Shown: positions 28,969 to 37,526, counted from the first letter of the stretch. The stretch: 64,000 nucleotides of DNA from JBFYTX01 sp963739515 (GCA_963739515.1 CAVUAO010000003.1:620001-684000); one strand, 5' to 3'. Made by a program: numbers and translations. Notes: generated from the letters alone by a model not told the origin.

Positions 28969-30243
28969 TCAGCCCCACCCGAGATTATTTTGGCGGAGTC
29001 GGGCGGCGTGCCGCGGCGCGGCTATCCATATACTGACACCGGCCAGGGCGACGGCCACCATGCTGATGATGAAGGCGAAGTGATAGCTGCCCAGTTTATC
29101 GTAAATAAAGCCGCCGAGCCACGGGCCGATCGCGCCCCCGAAACCTACCCCCGTCAGCAGCAGGGCCGAAATCGCGCCGATGTTCTTTCCGTGGAAGATG
29201 TCCGCCGCGGCCACGATGATGGTGGGAGAAAACGTCCCTGTGGCGAAGCCTGCGCAGATAGCGTAAGTATACAAAAACCACGGCTGGGATGTGTCGTGGA
29301 CGGACACCAGCGCGAGGAGGCCGCCCACGTGCAGGACCACCGCGAACAGCGCGGTCTTCTCCCGCCCCAGGTAGTCGGAGACAAAAGCGCCGACCTGCCC
29401 CACGACGGACACGATGCCGAAGAGGGCCAGGATCGACGTCGCCATCTGGCTGTTATAGCCGACGTCCTCGGCGAACTTTATCTGGTGGGCTATCACCAGG
29501 TAGTTGCCCAGCCCCCAGTAGCAGAAGTCGGCGAACACCAGCAGCCAGAGTTGGTAGGTCCCGAAGGCTTTCTTTAACGTCCAGTCTGGTTTCGCTACGT
29601 GGCGATCTTCCGCCAGTGCCCCCGCCTGAGGCTCCTCGTAACCGTAGGCTTTCATCTTCTTTTCTTCCGGCCGGACGTGGTAAAAGACCAGGTAAAGCGG
29701 TACCATGATAACTATCACCAGGCCGGCCATCACGAAGAAAGAGTACTCCCAGCCCCAGCGGCTGCTCACCCATTCTATCAGCATGACGTAGACGAAGCTC
29801 AGGCCGCCCCCTATCTGCCCCAGCCCCACCGCCAGCCCCCTTCTCTTACTGAACCAGTTGATAATGGCCGTGTTCAGCACCGGCGAGCCGCAGAAGGCGG
29901 AGCCGATAGGCGCCAGGAAGCCGAAGAGGATATAAAAGTGCCACAGCTCGCGGGCGAAGTAGCACCCGGCGGTGGCCAGCGACAGCAGTGATATCCCGAT
30001 GAACACCACCGCCCTGGGTTTCCAGCGGTCGACCAGACTGCCGGCCACGGGGGCGGTGAGCCCGTAAACGAAGATATTCAGGGAGAGCATGATGGCGGTG
30101 CTGCCGCGGAACCAGTGGAACTCATCCAGGATGTGGGGGAAAAAGGAGGAAAAAGAGGTCCTGATGCCGTAGACCAGCATCATGGCGATAATCATAACGC
30201 CGACGATGTACCACCCGTAAAAAACGCGGGGCTTTTTGACCAT
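28969..30243 (-). CDS. MFS transporter (oxalate/formate antiporter or monocarboxylate-like)
   Basis: A 424-residue membrane protein with about 12 hydrophobic spans in two halves, separated by a charged loop near 195-225 (HVRPEEKKMKAYGYEE). The MFS loop motif appears as GSLVDRWKPR near residue 70. Cues such as FGWYIV-like FYGWYIVGV at the start and GRRG-type KRRGLAVGLGQ fit the OFA/monocarboxylate group. It ends the FAD-oxidase region and may import or export the organic acid handled there. Substrate inferred only from context. Confidence 0.85.
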   Translation of the reverse strand: MVKKPRVFYGWYIVGVMIIAMMLVYGIRTSFSSFFPHILDEFHWFRGSTAIMLSLNIFVYGLTAPVAGSLVDRWKPRAVVFIGISLLSLATAGCYFARELWHFYILFGFLAPIGSAFCGSPVLNTAIINWFSKRRGLAVGLGQIGGGLSFVYVMLIEWVSSRWGWEYSFFVMAGLVIVIMVPLYLVFYHVRPEEKKMKAYGYEEPQAGALAEDRHVAKPDWTLKKAFGTYQLWLLVFADFCYWGLGNYLVIAHQIKFAEDVGYNSQMATSILALFGIVSVVGQVGAFVSDYLGREKTALFAVVLHVGGLLALVSVHDTSQPWFLYTYAICAGFATGTFSPTIIVAAADIFHGKNIGAISALLLTGVGFGGAIGPWLGGFIYDKLGSYHFAFIISMVAVALAGVSIWIAAPRHAARLRQNNLGWG

Positions 30244-30324
30244 TAACGGTTCTTTCAGGTGCGGATAATATTACGATACCACAAAACCGTCGGTTTATTA
30301 CGAATAGACCTCACCATGTCGTGC

Positions 30325-30353
30325 TTGACACCTTGGCCTTCGCATGCTATCAT
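30325..30353 (+). promoter_or_regulatory. Sigma70-type promoter of the structured leader
   Basis: TTGACA (30325-30330), a 17-nt spacer and TATCAT (30348-30353) point toward the hypothetical-methyltransferase gene pair. Confidence 0.7.
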
Positions 30354-30359
30354 TTACCC

Positions 30360-30551
30360 CGAAAATCAAAGCAAAAAGCGGTGGGATTACGGTCGCTCAA
30401 GTCATCTAAATTTATCGCGCTGTCACACCTCCGGGGAGCGGTAAAACTAAAATTGCCGTTTCCCGGGAGCGGCTTTTGGCTTTGAATCTGGCTAACCGAA
30501 TAAATAATAAAGTCCTCATGACCGCGGGTGTGATAGCCCCGCGGTTTTTTT
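30360..30551 (+). ncRNA. Candidate cis-regulatory leader or small RNA of unknown class
   Basis: About 190 nt separate the predicted start of transcription from an intrinsic terminator just before the ribosome site of the next gene. Within it, 30431-30466 forms a continuous 14-bp stem (CCGGGGAGCGGTAA with TTGCCGTTTCCCGG, three G-U pairs) capped by an AACTAAAA loop. The layout is that of a transcriptional attenuator or riboswitch, or a short free RNA. I do not recognise a known riboswitch consensus. Confidence 0.45.
30521..30551 (+). terminator. Intrinsic terminator ending the leader
   Basis: ACCGCGGG and CCCGCGGT form an 8-bp stem followed by seven T residues. It stops 36 nt before the ATG at 30588, so it would block read-through unless an alternative fold forms. 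Confidence 0.8.
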
Positions 30552-30587
30552 ATGGCTATCCCGATAGTTAACAATGGAGTGAAAATT

Positions 30588-31163
30588 ATGAATATACCCG
30601 CGTATTTAACGCGCTACTATCAGAAGGGCGAATACCCGTTTCGGTCTCTAAACGACTTGCCTTTCGATGAAGCCAACCGTGTCAAACGGGCCGATTGTAA
30701 AAAGAACAACATCGGGTTGTTTTACGCTCAGGATGATTACCTGGTACACAGAAAAGAAATCGAGAAATGGATATATGGAGAACTCATCAGGCTGGGCGGA
30801 AACCCCGTGAACGATGTCCCGGTCTACATGACTCTAGGCGAGTCGCCGGAAGGAGAATTCGATATCAGGGCCGACCTTCAAAAGAATGCCGAAGAATTAA
30901 GGATACCCCTTGAGGAAATCAATTTATCGGCCGTGACATTCGTCTACCCCGATAGCATGTATGAACTCGTTCAGGATGCCGAAGGGAGAATCATCGACGG
31001 CCGGCGCACCAACACACCTGAGGTTTATCTTTATCGTGACCTTCCCCGGTTAACCCGTAAATACAGAATCGATGAGCAAAAGATATTCAGCATCGAAGCT
31101 CAGGTGTGGAATAGAGAAATGCTGCATCAATACTGGCTAAAAATAAAAGGAGGCACATCATGA
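30588..31163 (+). CDS. Conserved-looking hypothetical protein, coupled to a methyltransferase
   Basis: A 191-residue soluble protein starting MNIPAYLTRYYQKGEYPFRS after GGAGTG; the longer frame has no ribosome site. I do not recognise a domain. It is mixed alpha/beta, without signal peptide or membrane spans. The C-terminal half has charged and aromatic residues (FVYPDSMYELV, YLYRDLPRLTRKYR). Its TGA overlaps the ATG of the next gene (ATGA), so the two are translated together and probably work together. Expression may be governed by the leader upstream. Confidence 0.7.
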   Translation: MNIPAYLTRYYQKGEYPFRSLNDLPFDEANRVKRADCKKNNIGLFYAQDDYLVHRKEIEKWIYGELIRLGGNPVNDVPVYMTLGESPEGEFDIRADLQKNAEELRIPLEEINLSAVTFVYPDSMYELVQDAEGRIIDGRRTNTPEVYLYRDLPRLTRKYRIDEQKIFSIEAQVWNREMLHQYWLKIKGGTS

Positions 31164-31942
31164 ATCTCACCAAAACAAGAATGAAACAATTATTGAAAAA
31201 TGACCGCTTTCCGCGGTCGGCCAAATACGACCCGGAATGGGTATTGCAGGGGTGGATGGGGCCTAATGTATTGTGGCTGGCGGAGTGGCTCTGCGAAAAA
31301 ATGGAGCTCCAGCCCAACATGCGCGTCCTGGACATGGGCTGCGGCAAGGCTTTAAGCTCGGTCTTTCTGGCGCGTGAGTTCGGGGTGCAGGTCTGGGCCA
31401 ACGACCTCTGGATAAGCGCTACCGAGAACTGGCAGCGTGTTAAAGAGGCCGGAATGGAAAATCAGGTCTTTCCCATACACGCCGAGGCCCATGCTTTGCC
31501 TTACGCCGAGGGCTTCTTCGACGCTATCGTGAGCCTGGATTCGTATCAGTACTACGGCACCGACGACCTTTACCTGACCTATTTCCACAAGTTCCTGCGA
31601 CCGGGCGGTCAAATCGGCATCGTCGTGCCGGGGCTGGCGCGGGAGATCAGAGGCAAGGTCCCGGAACATCTGACAAAATCGTGGGGAGGCAGCAGCACTT
31701 TCTGGGTGGACGAGTGCTGGTGCTTCCACACCGCCGCCTGGTGGCGGCGTCACTGGAATAAATTGAGTGTCGTCGAGGATATTGAAGCAGACTTGCTGCC
31801 GGATGGCTGGAAATACTGGCTCCAGTACGATAAAGCCTGCCGGGAGGCCGGGACCTTGTTATTCCCGTCTGAAGTGGCACCGCTAGAGGCTGACGGCGGC
31901 CGGTACCTGGCCCTCATCAGAGTCGTAGGCCGCCGGAAGTAA
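31160..31942 (+). CDS. Class I SAM-dependent methyltransferase
   Basis: A 260-residue Rossmann methyltransferase. Motif I is LDMGCGKALSS (about 55-65), followed by an acidic strand end VWANDLW, EAHALPYAEGFFDAIVSLDS (motifs II-III) and a post-motif FLRPGGQIGIVVPG. This resembles UbiE-like small-molecule methyltransferases. It overlaps the preceding hypothetical gene by four bases. The C-terminal part is Trp- and Tyr-rich (WKYWLQYDKACREAG), likely the substrate pocket. The acceptor is unknown. Confidence 0.85.
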   Translation: MNLTKTRMKQLLKNDRFPRSAKYDPEWVLQGWMGPNVLWLAEWLCEKMELQPNMRVLDMGCGKALSSVFLAREFGVQVWANDLWISATENWQRVKEAGMENQVFPIHAEAHALPYAEGFFDAIVSLDSYQYYGTDDLYLTYFHKFLRPGGQIGIVVPGLAREIRGKVPEHLTKSWGGSSTFWVDECWCFHTAAWWRRHWNKLSVVEDIEADLLPDGWKYWLQYDKACREAGTLLFPSEVAPLEADGGRYLALIRVVGRRK

Positions 31943-31946
31943 AGAA

Positions 31947-31977
31947 CGGGCGGCGGCGAAAAATTTCGCCGCCGTCC
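31947..31977 (+). terminator. GC-rich hairpin after the methyltransferase
   Basis: GGCGGCGAAA and TTTCGCCGCC form a 10-bp stem just after the stop. The following T run is poor, so the call is tentative. Confidence 0.45.
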
Positions 31978-32087
31978 CCTGTCCAGCTTGTAGCAATTGT
32001 GTTAATTCTTTTTTTATGATAATCTTTGATAAAATATTCTGGCGCGTACCGCATTGCGCCCTTAATAACTAAGTTGCGTAATTCGCG

Positions 32088-33893
32088 ATGTCTCAAAAGA
32101 TTAAACTAATCATCGCCGTGCTCCTGGCGCTGACCTTCGCCGCTACCAGCTTTTCCGGCTGCGGTATCAGCCCGGCCAGCGGCTCCGGAAACCCCAAAGT
32201 CAACTCCTTCGATACCAGCCGCGTCGCCACGGTACGCATCGTCATGAAGGATACGGATTGGCAATCTTTAAAAGCCAATGCCTATGCCAAGGATTACTAC
32301 CGGGCCGATTTCTGGTTTGACGATGAGCTGGTGCCGAACGTCGCTATCAGGACTAAAGGCAACGCTTCGCTGATGCAGACCGTTGCCTATAACAGCAACC
32401 GCTTTCCGCTGGCGATTGATTTTAATCTGTTCAACCGGGCGCGCACTTTCCACGGCATGAAAAAGGTGCATTTCAATAACGGCTGGAGCGACCCCACCCT
32501 GCTCCGCGACGTTATCTCTTACGAAATTTTCGCCAAGATGGGTGTCCCCTCCCCCCGCGCTTCTTTAGTCGACCTCTACGTCAACGATATGCATCTGGGG
32601 GTGTATACCATGGCGGAAGCGGTAGACAAATCTTTCCTCCAGCGGTACTTTACCAACAACAACGGCAACCTGTACAAACCCGAGGTAGCTGCGGCGCGCC
32701 TGGACTGGACGGAAAAAGACGCTTATAAGGGCATTTCTATCTACGGCATGCCCCCTGCCCCGGCCCCGGCACAGAACCCTGTTTTTAGCCTTAATATCGG
32801 CGGAGGTCCGCTACTGGACATCGTAAAGGCCCTGGAGGCCGAAGATTCCCTCCCGGTTTTTGCCACCGCCAACGCCACGCAGGGTGCCGTTCTCATGCCG
32901 TCCGTAATTCCACGCAACTACCTCGAGGCCGCTGGCCTGAAGACCAATCAAGACAACCCGGATTACTCCGGCCTGTTTAAACTCCTCGACGTTTTGAATA
33001 ATGAACCCGATGCGACTTTCCCGAAGGAAATCGAAAAGGTGCTGGATGTGGATGAAGCCCTGCGTTTCTTCGCGGTATCCGCCTGTATTGTGCATCTGGA
33101 TAACTATATCGGCATCGGCCACAACACGTATATGTATGAAGTTAACGGAAAATTTTACCTTATCCCCTGGGACTTAAATATGACCTTTGGTACGTTTAAT
33201 GCCGGTATCCGCAAAAACGGCATCATCAATTATTACATCGACGAACCCACCTCCGGCCCGATGAAGCGGTTCCCCCTGGTCAGCCGGCTGCTGGCTTATA
33301 AGCCCTACCTTGAGATTTATCACCGCTACCTGCAGGAACTGCTGGACGGCCCCTTCTCTCTCGACGTTGTCCTGCCGCGCGTTGACCAGCTTGCCGGGAT
33401 GGTACGTCCTTACGCTAAAGCCGATACCGAGATGTTCTACTCTTATGAGGACTGGGAGCGTTGCCTGACCGAGGACTTGAGGCCCCCGGACGTCTTTGAA
33501 GGGTGGCAGGCGGGCGGGCCTTCTCCGACGCTGCCGTTCTTTCTGAGCCCTAAAGAAAGCGCCGCCCTGAGCCAGAATTTCGGTGGTGCGAAAAGCCTGT
33601 TCGAGCTGCTGGGCCGTACTTTTACGGCCGACGAACTCGATACGCTCAAGAAATGCCTTTCCGACCCCAATTACCATCTGTTCCTGCAAAATTTATACGG
33701 TCCATCGGAAGCCCCGCAGCCCCCGCGCCAGCCCGGCTACGGGCCCAACTCACTCGGCTTGAAGACCGTTATCGCCGCCCGGTGGGAGTCCGTGCGGCAG
33801 CAGCTCGCCGGGGAGCGGCCCGCCGGCAAAGGCAACGGCAGCGGCAATGGCGCCAGCATGTGGATAGCCGATATGTTTTCGCCCGCTAAATAA
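32088..33893 (+). CDS. CotH-like kinase domain lipoprotein
   Basis: A 601-residue protein with a lipoprotein-type signal peptide (hydrophobic run ending TSFSGCG; Cys 25 would be lipidated). The CotH fold follows: IRTKGNAS, HFNNGWSDPTLLRDVISYEIF, YVNDMHLGVYTMAEAVDKSFL and LIPWDLNMTFG, the last matching the metal-binding Asp/Asn region. CotH proteins are atypical kinases that phosphorylate secreted or surface proteins. It heads an operon with VTC and DUF4956 genes, a recurrent trio. No Shine-Dalgarno sequence is evident at ATG 32088. Confidence 0.85.
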   Translation: MSQKIKLIIAVLLALTFAATSFSGCGISPASGSGNPKVNSFDTSRVATVRIVMKDTDWQSLKANAYAKDYYRADFWFDDELVPNVAIRTKGNASLMQTVAYNSNRFPLAIDFNLFNRARTFHGMKKVHFNNGWSDPTLLRDVISYEIFAKMGVPSPRASLVDLYVNDMHLGVYTMAEAVDKSFLQRYFTNNNGNLYKPEVAAARLDWTEKDAYKGISIYGMPPAPAPAQNPVFSLNIGGGPLLDIVKALEAEDSLPVFATANATQGAVLMPSVIPRNYLEAAGLKTNQDNPDYSGLFKLLDVLNNEPDATFPKEIEKVLDVDEALRFFAVSACIVHLDNYIGIGHNTYMYEVNGKFYLIPWDLNMTFGTFNAGIRKNGIINYYIDEPTSGPMKRFPLVSRLLAYKPYLEIYHRYLQELLDGPFSLDVVLPRVDQLAGMVRPYAKADTEMFYSYEDWERCLTEDLRPPDVFEGWQAGGPSPTLPFFLSPKESAALSQNFGGAKSLFELLGRTFTADELDTLKKCLSDPNYHLFLQNLYGPSEAPQPPRQPGYGPNSLGLKTVIAARWESVRQQLAGERPAGKGNGSGNGASMWIADMFSPAK

Positions 33894-33914
33894 TCAATAA
33901 GAGAGGAATTTGAA

Positions 33915-34703
33915 ATAAAAATCATCGGCATCTTTAAGAAGCTGTCCGTTCCCTCTCCGGCGGTACCCGGGCAGAGGTTCGAACGGAAATTTTATATTAT
34001 CCCCGGCAATATCGAATTCGCTTATGTCTTTCTCCGGCAGGTCTGCCGGCCGGACCGCGAATACCCCGGGGACCTCGTCCACAGCCTTTATTTCGATACC
34101 CCTGACCTCGACCAGTACGAGCGGTCGGCTTCCGGCGATTTTAGGAAAGAAAAGGTGCGCATCCGCTGGTACGCTGAAAATCTCCCCGAAGACGGAGAAA
34201 TTCCGGTCTTTATCGAGCTTAAATCCAGGCAGGGCTTTGCCAGCAGCAAGCAGCGCCGCCGGCTCCTCGTGCCCGCCTCGCAGCTCGCACCGTCGCAGAT
34301 GTTCAAGGGAATAGTCAGCAAAACAACACTCATGGAAACGCTGGCAGGTTTCGGCCATTTCCCGGAGAAGCCTTTACAGCCCGTCATCCTCATAACCTAC
34401 CGGCGTTACCGCTTCCACGAAATCATGACCGGCACCCGCGTCTCTTTCGATAATGACATCCGCGCCTTCGTGGTGGCGCCGGAACTGGGGCGTCCTACCA
34501 TCTCCGGGGAAATCACCATTTCCGGCGGCGTTATCGAGGTCAAGGGCCCGACCCTGTCACTGCCGCCGACCCTCCGCCGCATGACCATTCTGGACGTGGA
34601 CTGGAGCCGGTTTTCCAAGTACGGCGCCTGTCTGGATGCCTATTTTGAAACTCCGGGCAGCGTCGCGCAGTCATCGCCTTCGGGAAGAGTAGTTGAATTT
34701 TAA
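33915..34703 (+). CDS. VTC-domain (polyphosphate polymerase-like) protein, apparent ATA start
   Basis: The VTC fold begins at RFERKFYI (about residue 17-24) and includes SLYFDTPDLDQYE, EKVRIRWY, VFIELKSRQG and YRRYRFHE, the basic and acidic tunnel residues of the family. These enzymes bind nucleotides and polyphosphate. The first GTG inside the frame (34155) would cut off half of the domain. The frame upstream is open only back to the CotH stop and holds no ATG, GTG or TTG at the right spot; an ATA at 33915 sits 6 nt after GAGAGGAA and precedes AAAATCATC. Either ATA is used or a base is wrong. Length from ATA is 262 residues. Confidence 0.75.
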   Translation: MKIIGIFKKLSVPSPAVPGQRFERKFYIIPGNIEFAYVFLRQVCRPDREYPGDLVHSLYFDTPDLDQYERSASGDFRKEKVRIRWYAENLPEDGEIPVFIELKSRQGFASSKQRRRLLVPASQLAPSQMFKGIVSKTTLMETLAGFGHFPEKPLQPVILITYRRYRFHEIMTGTRVSFDNDIRAFVVAPELGRPTISGEITISGGVIEVKGPTLSLPPTLRRMTILDVDWSRFSKYGACLDAYFETPGSVAQSSPSGRVVEF

Positions 34704-34723
34704 TTATATAAGGAGGATGGAAT

Positions 34724-35398
34724 ATGTCTTGGCACGATCTCTGGCAGTACATACAAGGACTGCAGTCCCCGATGGGGCTCCCTCAAATTATTGTTGACCT
34801 GGGATTTTCTGTCCTGGCTTCAATTGTCATTTATCTTTTGTACCAGATGTTCTACGGGTCGAGGCACATCGGGGCGGGGGTGCACCGTACCTTTATCATC
34901 GGCGGCCCCGCCATCACCGCGCTCTTCCTGGGCATTCAGGTCTCCATTCCGCTCTCGCTGGGACTGCTCGGCGCGCTGTCCTTCGTGCGGTTCCGCACGC
35001 CGGTTAAAGACCCCGCGGAAATAGGCTTCCTCCTGCTGCTTATCGCTTCGTCCATCGGCGCCGCGACCAACAACTTTGTCATCACTTCGGTTCTCATTGC
35101 CTTTGTCCTTGTCGCCCTGGTCATTCACTGGCTGACGCGCAACCGCATTTCCGTATTCGGGCGCGGTCACCTCATGATTTCCATCGACCAGCCTTCTTAC
35201 GCGGGCCTGGAAACCAAAATGTCCGCTTTCTTAAAGGAAAAACTGGGCGGCCTCAGGTTGGAAACGATGTCCGTCATGGAAGACCGCGTCAGCCTCCACT
35301 ATCAGTACCGCAAACGCACCGGCTTCGACTGGTCGGCCTTCACCAGCGAACTCAATCAACTGGCCGGGCCGGCCAAAGTCGAAATGTTTATCGGTTAG
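34724..35398 (+). CDS. DUF4956 membrane protein
   Basis: This 224-residue protein has four or so membrane helices in residues 20-145, with the family signature GALSFVRFRTPVKDPAEIGFLL (spanning about 83-104) after a Gly-Pro-rich segment. The C-terminal ~75 residues are soluble. DUF4956 genes often accompany VTC and CotH genes, as here (20 nt after the VTC gene). The joint role is unknown; an envelope function linked to phosphorylated or polyphosphate-modified material is plausible. AAGGAGG precedes the ATG. Confidence 0.85.
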   Translation: MSWHDLWQYIQGLQSPMGLPQIIVDLGFSVLASIVIYLLYQMFYGSRHIGAGVHRTFIIGGPAITALFLGIQVSIPLSLGLLGALSFVRFRTPVKDPAEIGFLLLLIASSIGAATNNFVITSVLIAFVLVALVIHWLTRNRISVFGRGHLMISIDQPSYAGLETKMSAFLKEKLGGLRLETMSVMEDRVSLHYQYRKRTGFDWSAFTSELNQLAGPAKVEMFIG

Positions 35399-35428
35399 CT
35401 TGATTTTTTATGTGGGAGGAATGATGAG

Positions 35429-35830
35429 ATGACTGCGGTTGAGGATATTCTGAAAAACAGTCGGACGGTGGCGATGGTCGGGCTTTCCTCCAACCCCGAG
35501 CGCCCCAGCAATCTCGTCGGCCGATATCTCAAGGCGCACGGCTATGAAATCATCCCCGTCAATCCCAACGAGAAGACCGTGCTGCGGTTAAAAAGCTACC
35601 CCGACCTTTCATCCATACCGGGAAAAATCGATGTCGTGGATATTTTCCGCCGTTCGGAAGACGTCCCGCCCATCGTGCGGGATGCTATCAAAATAGGCGC
35701 CAAAGCCGTCTGGATGCAGGAAGGCGTTAAAAATGCGGAAGCCGCCGCCGTCGCCAGGCAGGCCGGACTTAAGGTGGTCATGAACAAGTGCATGCGTAAG
35801 CAGCACATCAAGCTTTTCGGCGATAAATAA
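35429..35830 (+). CDS. CoA-binding domain protein (YccU-like)
   Basis: A 133-residue single-domain Rossmann protein of the CoA_binding_2 family: VAMVGLSSNPERPSN near the start, YEIIPVNPNE, and KAVWMQEGVKNAEA near the end. It resembles the CoA-binding part of succinyl-CoA synthetase alpha. It probably binds CoA and may take part in protein CoAlation or CoA homeostasis; a partner is not evident nearby. Confidence 0.87.
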   Translation: MTAVEDILKNSRTVAMVGLSSNPERPSNLVGRYLKAHGYEIIPVNPNEKTVLRLKSYPDLSSIPGKIDVVDIFRRSEDVPPIVRDAIKIGAKAVWMQEGVKNAEAAAVARQAGLKVVMNKCMRKQHIKLFGDK

Positions 35831-35859
35831 AAAAGACATTCGCCTTTTCCCCTTAAATA

Positions 35860-36035
35860 AACCATCCCCCTGACCCCCTTCCTTTGGCAAAGGAAGGGGG
35901 ATTTATTTTTACGAGGGGTTTGCGCCCCTCTTAAACGCCCCGCTTTAAAAACACTCCTATGTGGCGAGGGGAAAACGTGGTTCGAGTATAGCTTCTCCCC
36001 TTGTTAAGGGGAGATTGAGAGGGATTTTCGTCCAT
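35860..36035. repeat. Intergenic hairpin repeats (GAGGGG-GCCCCTC family, copy A)
   Basis: Three elements: a CCCCCTTCCTTTGGCAAAGGAAGGGGG hairpin (35872-35900) followed by ATTTATTTTT, likely a terminator for the upstream gene; GAGGGGTTTGCGCCCCTCTTAAACGCCCC (35913-35941), also found near 55095 and 60180; and a CTCCCCTTGTTAAGGGGAG hairpin near 35994. Confidence 0.7.
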
Positions 36036-36086
36036 CTCTTCGCCCCTCTTCGACGCCCTGTACTGGCATCCTGTTTTCCCAGGTGT

Positions 36087-36092
36087 TATGAT
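36087..36092 (+). promoter_or_regulatory. Extended -10 element for the beta-CASP gene
   Basis: TGTTATGAT gives an extended -10 (TGn before TATGAT) ending 8 nt before the ATG at 36101, with no ribosome site in between. The transcript is probably leaderless. Confidence 0.5.
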
Positions 36093-36100
36093 GAAATATC

Positions 36101-37504
36101 ATGGACATTAATCTGACCTTTATGGGCGCCGCCAGGAACGTCACCGGCTCGCGTTACCTGGTTGAAGCGAACGACATCACGTTTCTCGTGGACTGCGGTC
36201 TTTTCCAGGAAAGGGACTTCCTCCACCGCAACTGGGAATCTTTCCGCTGCGAGCCGGCGGAGCTGAGGGCTGTCCTGCTCACCCACGCCCATCTGGACCA
36301 CTCCGGTTTGCTTCCCAAGCTCGTTAACGAGGGTTTCCGCGGCCGGGTAATCTGTACCCCGGCTACCGCCGATATCACCAAAATCATGCTCATCGATTCC
36401 GCCCATCTGCAGGAAGAAGACGCCGCTTACAAGAGAAAAAGGCATATTCGGGAAGGCAGGAAGGGCCCCCACCCGGAAATACCGCTCTATACGGTCGCCG
36501 AGGCCGAGGCGTCGTTAAAATATTTTACGCCGGTCGATTATAATGTACCGGTGACGGTCGGCAATGGCATTACCGCCACCTTCCATGACGCCGGCCACGT
36601 GCTCGGTTCGTCGATGATAAAGCTGGATATCAGTCAGGGCGGGGAAAAGAGGAGTACCGTTTTCTCCGGGGATATCGGCCGCTGGGACCGGCCTTTCCTT
36701 CAGGACCCGGATGTCTTCCGCCGGACGGACTATATCGTCATGGAGTCCACCTACGGCGATAGAGAGCATAAAGGTACCGAGGTCATCGGCGACGAGCTGA
36801 TGAATATCGTCAAGGCGGCCTTTGCCGCCGGCGGCAATATCATCGTTCCCAGCTTCGCGCTGCAGCGCGCCCAGGAAATTCTCTACTACCTGAACGACCT
36901 GCTGATGGACAAGCGTATCCCGCCCCTGGATGTCTACCTCGATAGCCCGATGGCGATCGAAATTATCGAGGTCTTCAAACGCTATTCCGCGCAGTTCGAC
37001 GACGAGATGAAAGACCTGATGCGCCAGCACCATTCCCCTTTCGACTTTCCCGGCTTTAAAATGGTGAAAACCGTGGCCGAATCAAAAGCCCTGAACGATA
37101 TCAAGGGCACCGTCATGATTATCGCCGGTTCGGGGATGGCGACCGGTGGCCGCATCAAGCACCACCTGGTCAATAACATCTCGCGGCCGGAATGCACCAT
37201 CCTGTTCGTCGGCTACCAGGCGGAAGGCACGCTGGGCCGGCAGATTCTCGATGGCGCCGCCAGCGTGAGAATCCACGGCCAGATGCGTCCCGTCCGGGCC
37301 AGGATAGCCCATATCCAGGGCTTTTCCGCCCACGCCGACAGGGATGAGCTAATAAAGTGGCTCTCGATGCTCTCGGCGGAGCCAAGGCTGATTTTCCTCA
37401 CCCACGGTGAGGCCCGCGCCGCCGATAGTTTTAGAGATTTTCTCAAAGATAAAGGCTATAGAGTCACCGTGCCGGAATACGGCGAAAAGGTCCGGCTGGA
37501 ATAA
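36101..37504 (+). CDS. MBL-fold beta-CASP ribonuclease (CPSF/YSH1-like)
   Basis: A 467-residue metallo-beta-lactamase plus beta-CASP protein. The zinc motif HAHLDHSG is at about 63-70, a distal His in FHDAGHVLGSSM near 165, then FSGDIGRW. The beta-CASP part has VPSFALQRAQE and GYQAEGTLGRQILDG, with a final HGEARA. Relatives are bacterial homologues of the mRNA-processing nuclease CPSF-73, acting on RNA in the cytoplasm. It precedes a LOG-family gene by 22 nt. Confidence 0.9.
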   Translation: MDINLTFMGAARNVTGSRYLVEANDITFLVDCGLFQERDFLHRNWESFRCEPAELRAVLLTHAHLDHSGLLPKLVNEGFRGRVICTPATADITKIMLIDSAHLQEEDAAYKRKRHIREGRKGPHPEIPLYTVAEAEASLKYFTPVDYNVPVTVGNGITATFHDAGHVLGSSMIKLDISQGGEKRSTVFSGDIGRWDRPFLQDPDVFRRTDYIVMESTYGDREHKGTEVIGDELMNIVKAAFAAGGNIIVPSFALQRAQEILYYLNDLLMDKRIPPLDVYLDSPMAIEIIEVFKRYSAQFDDEMKDLMRQHHSPFDFPGFKMVKTVAESKALNDIKGTVMIIAGSGMATGGRIKHHLVNNISRPECTILFVGYQAEGTLGRQILDGAASVRIHGQMRPVRARIAHIQGFSAHADRDELIKWLSMLSAEPRLIFLTHGEARAADSFRDFLKDKGYRVTVPEYGEKVRLE

Positions 37505-37526
37505 CAATACCGTTCGGGAGGGGACC

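Larger units (their letters stand above)
30244..30587. other. Divergent gap with a promoter, structured leader and terminator
   Basis: The 344-bp gap between the MFS gene and the 30588 gene has no supported protein. It holds a strong promoter, a structured leader and a terminator, each listed separately. Confidence 0.7.
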
